From positions 11,580-75,579 of the forward strand of contig UREE01000004.1 in assembly GCA_900546825.1 (NCBI GenBank): 64,000 nucleotides of DNA, written 5' to 3'. How positions within the stretch are numbered: the stretch's first letter is position 1; each line of letters starts with the position of its first letter. The notes under the pieces are model-generated. The model was given only the letters and a program-made list of their open reading frames with translations, had not been told where the DNA came from and searched no databases. Positions 54,413 to 61,676 of the stretch are shown one piece after another. Source of the DNA: an uncultured Collinsella sp. (GTDB taxonomy: Bacteria; Actinomycetota; Coriobacteriia; Coriobacteriales; Coriobacteriaceae). The position numbers and the translations under genes are program-made.

Positions 54413-57400
54413 ATGAGCAAACTCGTCGCTGCCGCACGCGAGGCCGCGCCCGCCGTGGTGGACGCGGCCCAGAAGGCCGCGACCGCGGCAGCCGAGAAAG
54501 TTGCCGAGGCAGTTGCCGATGCCAAGAACGCGGCAGGGGAGACGTCCGTCGCCGCCGAGCCCGCTACCGCCGCTGAGCCCGTAGCCGCCGCCCACGCCCC
54601 CGAAGGTGCAATCTTCAACCCCGAGAACGCTCGTGGCAACCTGCACCTGGGCATCGACGTGGGCTCCACCACCGTTAAGCTCGCCGTGCTCAACGACGAC
54701 AACCAGATCGTCTACGCCAAGTACCAGCGCCATCACACCGACGTCCGTGCCTGCGCCCGCGACCTGTTCGAGGGTGCCGCGACCGTGCTGCCGACGGCCC
54801 AGATGACCTGCGCCATTACCGGCTCGGGCGGCCTGCTGCTGTCCCAGTGGCTCGACCTGGAGTTTGTCCAGGAGGTCATCGCCAGCAAACGCGCCGTCGA
54901 GACCCTTATCCCGGCCACCGACGTCGCCATCGAGCTGGGCGGCGAGGACGCCAAGATCATCTACTTCGATAACGGCATCGAGCAGCGCATGAACGGCACC
55001 TGCGCCGGCGGCACGGGCGCCTTCATCGACCAGATGGCCACTCTGCTGCACACCGACGCCAGCGGCCTCAACGAGCTCGCGGCCAACGCCACCACCATCT
55101 ATCCCATCGCCAGCCGCTGCGGCGTTTTTGCCAAGACCGACGTACAGCCGCTGCTCAACGAAGGCGCCCGTCCCGAGGACGTCGCCGCTTCCATCTTCCA
55201 AGCCGTCGTGACCCAGACCATCTCGGGTCTGGCGTGCGGCCGTCCCATCCGCGGCAACGTCGCCTTCCTGGGCGGCCCGCTGCAGTACCTCTCCGAGCTG
55301 CGCCACCGCTTCTACCTCACGCTCAACCTGGACGAGGAGCACCGCATTGTGCCCCAAAACGCTCACCTGTTTGTGGCGAGCGGCGCCGCCATGGCGCATG
55401 AGTCCAACAAGCTCAGCACGTTCCCGCAGCTCATCGAGGCTATCGATGCCTTGGGTGACACACAGGGTGCCGAGGTCGAGCGTCTGGATCCGCTCTTTGC
55501 CACCGACGAGGATTTTGCCGAGTTCAAGACTCGCCACGACACCGAGGTCGTCCCCAAGGGCAAGCTCGACGGCTACACCGGCCGCGTGTTCATCGGTATC
55601 GACGCCGGCTCCACCACCATGAAGGCCGCGCTCGTGGGCGAGGACGGCCAGCTGTTGCACACCTGGTACGGCAACAACAACGGTGACATCCTGGGCACGG
55701 CCAAGGTCATCATGGCCGATTTCTACAACCACATCCCCGCTGGCTGCACCATCGGCCACGTGACAACTACGGGCTACGGCGAGGCGCTGCTCATCGAGGC
55801 GCTCAAGGCCGACTCCGGCGAGATCGAGACCGTTGCGCACCTGCGCGGCGCCAAGGCATTCCTGCCCGGCGTCGAGTTTATCCTGGACATCGGCGGCCAG
55901 GACATGAAGTGCCTGCGCGTCAAGGACGGCGTTATCGAGCACATCATGCTCAACGAGGCCTGCTCGTCGGGCTGCGGCAGCTTTATCGAGAGTTTCGCCG
56001 TGTCTATGAACATGGACGTGCGCGCGTTCGCCGACGCCGCCATCCATGCCAAGGCCCCGGTCGACCTGGGCAGTCGCTGCACGGTCTTTATGAACTCGCG
56101 CGTTAAGCAGGCGCAAAAGGAAGGCGCCACGGTGGGCGACATCGCGGCCGGCCTGTCCTATTCCGTCATCAAGAATGCCCTGTTCAAGGTCATTAAGCTT
56201 CGCGACCCCAAGGAGATCGGCAACCAGGTAATCGTTCAGGGCGGCACCTTTATGTCCGATGCCACGCTGCGCGCGTTTGAGCAGCTCACCGGCGTTCATG
56301 CCGTGCGTCCCGACATCGCCGGCTGCATGGGCGCCTATGGCGCGGCCCTGCTCGCTCGCGATCGCGCCGGCGCCGGCGGCACCTCGACCATCCTCTCGGC
56401 CGAGGACATTGCGCACCTCACTGTGACGCAAAAGCACGTCCGCTGCGGCCGTTGCTCTAACAACTGTCAGCTTACCGTCAACGACTTTGGCGGCGGCAGG
56501 CGCTTCATTACCGGCAACCGCTGCGAGAAGGGCGCCGGCCACAAAAAGCAGAAGACCGAGGCCCCCAACCTCTTCAAAAAGAAAAACGAGTTGCTCTTTA
56601 ACCGCGAGGTCCTGAGTCCCGACGAGGCCCCGCGCGGCACCGTCGGCATTCCGCGCGCGCTCAACATGTACGAGAACTACCCCTTCTGGCACGCGTTCTT
56701 TACGCGTCTGGGCTTTAGCGTGCAGCTGTCCGACCAGTCGAGCAAGAAGACCTACCAGGCGGGCATCGAGTCCATGCCGTCCGAGAGCGTGTGCTACCCG
56801 GCAAAGATGAGCCACGGCCATGTGATGAACCTCATCGACCGTGACGTCGACTTTATCTGGATGCCGTGCGTGCGCTGGGAGCGCAAGGAGGATCCGACGG
56901 CTGGCAACTGCTATAACTGCCCCATCGTCATGAGCTACCCCACGGCGCTGGCGCTCAACATCGACGAGATTCGCGAGCAGAACATCGAGTTCCTGTATCC
57001 GTTTGTGCCGTATCACGACAAGACCGAGCTCAAGCGCCGTCTGTACCAGGTACTCGCCGTCGACCGCGTGGCCGATGCGCAAGCCGGTCGCGGTCGCGTG
57101 CGTGGACCCAAGATCACGCGCTCCGAGGTCGATGCCGCCGTCAACGCTGCCTTTGAGGCCGATGCGCGTTTCCACGAGGACATCCAGACTATGGGCGAGG
57201 AGGCTCTTAAGTGGGTCGAGGACCACGGCGGTCACGGCATCGTGCTCGCCGGCCGCCCCTACCATAACGACCCCGAGATCAACCACGCCCTGCCCGAACT
57301 TATCTCGAGCTTTGGCTTTGCGGTCTTTACCGAGGATTCGCTTGCGCACCTGGTGAAGCCCGAGCGTCCCATCCGCGTCGTCGACCAGTGGATGTACCAC

Positions 57401-59170
57401 AGCCGCCTGTACGCCGTCGCCCGTTTTGTGACGATGCGCAACGACCTGGACCTGATCCAGCTCAACTCTTTCGGCTGTGGTCTTGATGCCCTGACTACCG
57501 ACCAGGTGCAGGAGATTCTGGAGGCCAGCGGCAAGATCTATACCGTGCTCAAGATTGACGAGGTGTCCAACCTGGGTGCCGCGCGCATCCGCATCCGCTC
57601 GCTCATGGCTGCGCTTAAGGACCAGGAGGCTGAGCGCTTGGCTGAGGCAACGGCCGCGGGCGAGGCCTACGAGCAGGGCGATGCCGCGCCGGTGGCGCCC
57701 TCCACGGATGCCCCCGCGTTCGCGAGCCGCAAGTACACGTTCGAGGCGCAGCGCGAGAGTGCTTCGACCGCGTGGCCCAAGGTGCCCTTTACCGAGCAGA
57801 TGCGCGAGGAGGGCTACACCATCCTGTGCCCGCAGATGGCGCCGATCCACTTTGATCTGGTCAAAGAGGTGTTCCGTGGTGCCGGCTACAACTTGGAGCT
57901 GCTGCCCTCGACTGACCACGATGCCGTCGAGGCCGGCCTGCGCTACGTGAACAACGACATCTGCTATCCGTCGATCCTGGTGACGGGCCAGATCATGGAG
58001 GCGATCGAGAGCGGTCGATACGACCTGTCCAAGACGGCCGTGGTTATCAGCCAGACCGGCGGCGGTTGCCGTGCCACCAACTACATCGCGCTCATTCGCA
58101 AGGCACTGCGCGAGAGCGGCCACCCCGAGATCCCGGTGATCTCGCTTTCGGCCGTGGCGCTCGGCGAGGACAACCCCGGCTTTAAGATTACGCCGGCGCT
58201 GCTTAAGCAGGCAGTCTACGCGGTGCTCTTTGGCGACGTGATGATGCAGATGCTCTACCGCTGCCGCCCGTACGAGGCCACGCCCGGTGCTGCCAACGCA
58301 CTCTACGAGGAGTACATGGCGCGCGCTCGCAAGCTGGCGCCCAAGTTCAACCGCCACAACTACACCATGCTGTGCCGCGAGGCCATCCGCGCGTTCGATA
58401 CCATGCCGCTCGTGGGCGAAGGTACCAAGCCGCGCGTGGGCGTGGTCGGTGAGATCTTGGTCAAGTTCCACCCTACGGCCAACAACCACGTAGTCGATGT
58501 CATCGAGCGCGAGGGCTGCGAGGCCGTGGTGCCGGGCCTGCTCGATTTCTTCCTGTACTCCATGAGCAACGCCGAGCTGCAGAAGGACGAGCTGGGAAGC
58601 TCTGCCACTACGCGCGCGGGCATGCAAGCGCTTATTAAGCTCGTGGACTGGATGCGTACGCCGGTGGAGGAGATGCTTGAGAAGTCCCGCCGCTTTGAGG
58701 CGCCCGAGCGCATCGGCACCATGGCGGACAAGGCCCGTACGGTACTTTCGGTGTGTAACAACATGGGCGAGGGCTGGTTGCTCACGGCTGAGATGCTCGA
58801 TCTGATCGACCACGGTGCGCCCAACATCATCTGCACGCAGCCCTTCGCGTGCCTGCCTAACCACGTGGTGGGCAAGGCCGTGATCAAGGAACTGCGCCGT
58901 CAGCACCCAGAGAGCAACATCGTCGCGGTGGACTACGACCCTGGTGCGTCCGAGGTCAACCAGCTCAACCGCATCAAGCTCATGATTAGCGTGGCCAAGG
59001 AAAACATGCGCGCCGGCAAGGGCTTTAAGCTCGAGAAGGTGGCGCCGCTCGCGATGGACGAGGTCACCGGCCAGATGCGTGCCCATGATGGCTGCGTGAG
59101 CTGCGGACCGGCCAGCGAGGAGGCCGTTGCATCGGTCGCCAAGCGTCTGGGACGTGGCATTAAGAAGTAA
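54413..59170 (+). CDS. giant 2-hydroxyacyl-CoA dehydratase activase-like protein
   Basis: 1585 residues. An Ala-rich N-terminus (about 1-70) is followed by two ASKHA ATPase domains (about 77-345, LGIDVGSTTVKLAVL; about 390-660, IGIDAGSTTMKAALV). Each has its iron-sulfur cysteine region (NGTCAGGTGAF, NEACSSGCGSF). A Cys cluster (CGRCSNNCQ...CEKG, about 678-710) and a long DUF2229/HgdB-like C-terminal half follow (GIPRALNMYENYPFWHAFF). Activases use ATP to push one electron into dehydratases. The target is unknown; no dehydratase genes are adjacent. Confidence 0.9.
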   Translation: MSKLVAAAREAAPAVVDAAQKAATAAAEKVAEAVADAKNAAGETSVAAEPATAAEPVAAAHAPEGAIFNPENARGNLHLGIDVGSTTVKLAVLNDDNQIVYAKYQRHHTDVRACARDLFEGAATVLPTAQMTCAITGSGGLLLSQWLDLEFVQEVIASKRAVETLIPATDVAIELGGEDAKIIYFDNGIEQRMNGTCAGGTGAFIDQMATLLHTDASGLNELAANATTIYPIASRCGVFAKTDVQPLLNEGARPEDVAASIFQAVVTQTISGLACGRPIRGNVAFLGGPLQYLSELRHRFYLTLNLDEEHRIVPQNAHLFVASGAAMAHESNKLSTFPQLIEAIDALGDTQGAEVERLDPLFATDEDFAEFKTRHDTEVVPKGKLDGYTGRVFIGIDAGSTTMKAALVGEDGQLLHTWYGNNNGDILGTAKVIMADFYNHIPAGCTIGHVTTTGYGEALLIEALKADSGEIETVAHLRGAKAFLPGVEFILDIGGQDMKCLRVKDGVIEHIMLNEACSSGCGSFIESFAVSMNMDVRAFADAAIHAKAPVDLGSRCTVFMNSRVKQAQKEGATVGDIAAGLSYSVIKNALFKVIKLRDPKEIGNQVIVQGGTFMSDATLRAFEQLTGVHAVRPDIAGCMGAYGAALLARDRAGAGGTSTILSAEDIAHLTVTQKHVRCGRCSNNCQLTVNDFGGGRRFITGNRCEKGAGHKKQKTEAPNLFKKKNELLFNREVLSPDEAPRGTVGIPRALNMYENYPFWHAFFTRLGFSVQLSDQSSKKTYQAGIESMPSESVCYPAKMSHGHVMNLIDRDVDFIWMPCVRWERKEDPTAGNCYNCPIVMSYPTALALNIDEIREQNIEFLYPFVPYHDKTELKRRLYQVLAVDRVADAQAGRGRVRGPKITRSEVDAAVNAAFEADARFHEDIQTMGEEALKWVEDHGGHGIVLAGRPYHNDPEINHALPELISSFGFAVFTEDSLAHLVKPERPIRVVDQWMYHSRLYAVARFVTMRNDLDLIQLNSFGCGLDALTTDQVQEILEASGKIYTVLKIDEVSNLGAARIRIRSLMAALKDQEAERLAEATAAGEAYEQGDAAPVAPSTDAPAFASRKYTFEAQRESASTAWPKVPFTEQMREEGYTILCPQMAPIHFDLVKEVFRGAGYNLELLPSTDHDAVEAGLRYVNNDICYPSILVTGQIMEAIESGRYDLSKTAVVISQTGGGCRATNYIALIRKALRESGHPEIPVISLSAVALGEDNPGFKITPALLKQAVYAVLFGDVMMQMLYRCRPYEATPGAANALYEEYMARARKLAPKFNRHNYTMLCREAIRAFDTMPLVGEGTKPRVGVVGEILVKFHPTANNHVVDVIEREGCEAVVPGLLDFFLYSMSNAELQKDELGSSATTRAGMQALIKLVDWMRTPVEEMLEKSRRFEAPERIGTMADKARTVLSVCNNMGEGWLLTAEMLDLIDHGAPNIICTQPFACLPNHVVGKAVIKELRRQHPESNIVAVDYDPGASEVNQLNRIKLMISVAKENMRAGKGFKLEKVAPLAMDEVTGQMRAHDGCVSCGPASEEAVASVAKRLGRGIKK

Positions 59171-59198
59171 CTGGCCTGCTTTGGGCTAGATATGAGAC

Positions 59199-59233
59199 AA
59201 ACGGGTGGTAGCCGTACCGGCTACCACCCGTTT
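59199..59233 (+). terminator. terminator of the activase gene
   Basis: A 16-bp stem (59199-59214 with 59218-59233), TAC loop, followed by TTATTG; the right arm ends in Ts. Confidence 0.9.
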
Positions 59234-59287
59234 TTATTGCACATATGTTGCGTAAATAGCGTTGCAGGCGCCTTCAGCGGACTCGGA

Positions 59288-59418
59288 TTTCGGAAGTATG
59301 CGGCAAAATTTGAATAGGCCGAGCACACTGGATATGCCCAAGCTTTGTACCTGCGGTTTTATTGGTGAAAAACCGGGGTGTGCTCGAGGGCTCCGGAATT
59401 TGCCGCATACTTCCGAAA
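59288..59418 (+). repeat. two-tier inverted repeat, set 3, copy G
   Basis: A perfect 20-bp outer stem (59288-59307 with 59399-59418). The inner stem GAGCACAC (59321-59328) pairs with GTGTGCTC (59378-59385). The interior TACCTGCGGTTTTA (59348-59361) is identical to copy K at 22868-22881 (minus strand). Confidence 0.85.
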
Positions 59419-59651
59419 ACAACGTCTCGGTGGCACCAAAAATTGCCTCCAGAACCCTGAGATAATGAACATATGTAGCCGTTCGCCGCAAATTATCGTC
59501 CGTTCATGGAACCTATCTCCAACGAGTTGTAACCATATGGTTTGATGTTGGAAACATATGATTGCCGGCAGGCCATAGGCGACGTTCCCCCTGATATCGG
59601 AGGTTCCAGGTATGTTTCACGCTCCGTTAAGCAACTATCGGCTGGGCTAGC

Positions 59652-60101
59652 ATGGGCCGCCGCACTATCTCAATAACCCTTGCAGTGGTCTGCCTGGCTG
59701 TGCTCCTGGGCGCTACAGGGCTGTTTGCTATAAGCCGAGAAACGTCCTATATGCAGGAATGCGCTTCCGAAGGGTTTGCCATTGATGGTTTCTATCGGGA
59801 TGACAAAACGAGTCGGGTAACCCTGGCTTTTCTTGAGGAGGACAACTGTCGATGGCAGCTGGTCGACCAAGACGGAATCTGCACAGACGGGCAGTTTAAG
59901 CGTACGGATGACCCCAACATCCTGATATTAAAGAAGGAAAACGGTGAAGAATTCGGTACGGTCCACGTGGCGTACTTGTCACGCCGACGCGATCAGGGCT
60001 TGCTCTACCTATTTAGAGATACCAGGGTGACCCGTTTTTATCTGGTGAGTACCGGTCCGGCGTTTACGGTGGGGTCTGGCGATGTCGATGCGGACAGTTG
60101 A
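59652..60101 (+). CDS. hypothetical exported or membrane-anchored protein
   Basis: 149 residues. The N-terminal hydrophobic segment (about 5-27: ISITLAVVCLAVLLGATGLFAI) is a signal or anchor. The rest looks like a small beta domain (FYRDDKTSRVTLAFLEEDNCRWQLVDQDG). I do not recognise the family. The ribosome site before ATG 59652 is weak. A terminator follows. Confidence 0.65.
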   Translation: MGRRTISITLAVVCLAVLLGATGLFAISRETSYMQECASEGFAIDGFYRDDKTSRVTLAFLEEDNCRWQLVDQDGICTDGQFKRTDDPNILILKKENGEEFGTVHVAYLSRRRDQGLLYLFRDTRVTRFYLVSTGPAFTVGSGDVDADS

Positions 60102-60122
60102 TTCACGGCAATAAAACAGCGA

Positions 60123-60151
60123 GCGGGGCACGGACATGAATCGCGCCCCGC
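60123..60151 (+). terminator. terminator after the hypothetical exported protein
   Basis: GCGGGGC (60123-60129) pairs with GCCCCGC (60145-60151), followed by TTTTTT. Confidence 0.85.
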
Positions 60152-60229
60152 TTTTTTGCTCGCGGCCTGCGTCGCGTCTGCGCCTCGTTCCGACTCGCGC
60201 CTGTGCGCGCATCCATCTCACATCCCGCA

Positions 60230-61369
60230 TCACTTCACGTCAAACTCAACGCGATCGAGTTCGGGCACGTTGAGGTCAATGAGCTTGCGGGCGACGTGAC
60301 GGTCGTGCGCCCCAAGCGTCTCGCTTGTCGTCACGTGGGCGACAACCTCGCGCTCGACCATGCCTTCCTCGTTCCCTTCGGCAGCCGAGGTCTCGACGGC
60401 GACGGTGTAATCCTTAAAGCCTGGCAGCACCGCGGCAAGCTCGCGTGTGGTCTCGGTGACACCGTAGCCGTCCTGCACGCCGGCCTGTGCCGAGCCAATG
60501 GAACCCGCCGTCATGATGATGCAGGGGATGGCAAAGATCACCGTGCCCACAATAATGCGGCGGCGCACCTTGCGTGACAGCTCGTCGACCTCGGCATCTT
60601 CTTCGGCGGTCACAATGCCGTCGCCGTTGAGGTCGCGCTTGAGCGGCACGCGCAATAGAAGTAGTACGGCTTCGGCCGCGAGCGCGATAAAGACCACGTT
60701 GATGCCAAACTCGTAGAGCGCCGAGAGGAACAGCGAACCGCTCGCGATGGCGATGCCATAGCCCGCCGCGCACAGGGGCGGCATGAGCGCGGTTGCCACG
60801 GCCACGCCCGCGATAAGCGTGGCGGGTTCCTGGTCGCGTGAGTTGCCTAGGCCGCCTGCAAAGCCGCCGGCGAGCGCGACAGCGAGGTCCCACACGGTGG
60901 GCGTCGAGTTGTCGATGATGGCGGCCGTGGTGGTGCCAAGGGGCGAGAGCTTAAAGTACAACGTGGATGTGACCAGGCAAAAGGCCATTTGCAGCGCAAG
61001 GCCGGCGACGGCTTCGACGGTAATCTCGCGGTCGAGCGTGGCGATGCCGTATGCCGTGGCAAGGACCGAGCCCATGAGCGGGCAGATGAGCATGGCACCT
61101 ACAATGGCGATATCCGAGTCGATATCGAGGCCGATGCTCGCGATCAACATGGCAATGATGAGGATGCATAAGTGCGAGCCAGTCAGGCGCGCCCCGTTTA
61201 CAAAGCGCTTGCGAATCACGTGATAGGGCGCGCGTCCCTCGCGAATGTTGAATGCGCGCTTGAGGAAGCGGGTGACGTTTTCCATGGCTTCGCTATGAGC
61301 AGGGCGGATGCCGTGACGCCGATGATGACGCTCACGCAGTCGTTCGATCTGTTGCTTGTCGAGTTCCAT
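60230..61369 (-). CDS. DUF389 membrane protein with an EF-hand-like loop
   Basis: 379 residues with about six to seven helices. The DUF389 core is VGAMLICPLMGSVLATAYGIATLD and GVAVATALMPPLCAAGYGIA. Between helices is DLNGDGIVTAEEDAE, which fits the calcium-binding EF-hand loop (Asp, Asn, Asp, Gly, Ile, Glu in place). A soluble C-terminal domain follows the last helix. ATG 61369 follows GAGGTGG. Function of the family is unknown. Confidence 0.85.
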   Translation of the reverse strand: MELDKQQIERLRERHHRRHGIRPAHSEAMENVTRFLKRAFNIREGRAPYHVIRKRFVNGARLTGSHLCILIIAMLIASIGLDIDSDIAIVGAMLICPLMGSVLATAYGIATLDREITVEAVAGLALQMAFCLVTSTLYFKLSPLGTTTAAIIDNSTPTVWDLAVALAGGFAGGLGNSRDQEPATLIAGVAVATALMPPLCAAGYGIAIASGSLFLSALYEFGINVVFIALAAEAVLLLLRVPLKRDLNGDGIVTAEEDAEVDELSRKVRRRIIVGTVIFAIPCIIMTAGSIGSAQAGVQDGYGVTETTRELAAVLPGFKDYTVAVETSAAEGNEEGMVEREVVAHVTTSETLGAHDRHVARKLIDLNVPELDRVEFDVK

Positions 61370-61676
61370 GTCCACCTCGTTCCAGCGCGGGCCGCGCAAC
61401 GCGCCCGTTGTCCTAACTCTACACCGTGGCGGACGAGGTGTCTGTTGGATGCGGAATCCGATAGGGCGGATGACGCGGGAGCAAATGCAAATCACAGGTT
61501 CAATTTGATCCCGCAATAATATGATGCACCAGCTCCTACATATGTGACGAAATTGTGAAGCACGAGAGTGCGAGTTTCAAAAAATCCGCTGGTGACCAAT
61601 GTTGCGCAACAGAATTCAAAAATCGGCACCTACAGTTTGAAGCGTATGGATACATCCGTGTCAAAGGGAGAAAGCC
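61370..61676. other. divergent gap between the DUF389 and surface-protein genes
   Basis: 307 bases. A GC hairpin (GCGCGGGCCGCGC region near 61386) and AT-rich patches around 61508-61560 are seen, but no convincing promoter pair. No gene is supported. Confidence 0.5.

Larger units (their letters stand above)
59171..59651. other. 481-base gap with a terminator and a long inverted repeat
   Basis: It contains the terminator at 59199-59233, the set 3 element at 59288-59418, and a perfect palindrome AACCATATGGTT at 59531-59542. Short frames lie inside the inverted repeat and are not credible genes. Confidence 0.6.

Noticed and set aside
54398..59086. A 1562-codon open frame antisense to the giant activase
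   Set aside because: Antisense open frames are common in GC-rich genes with strong third-position bias. It has low-complexity Leu/Val/Gly/His content, no domain and no ribosome site.
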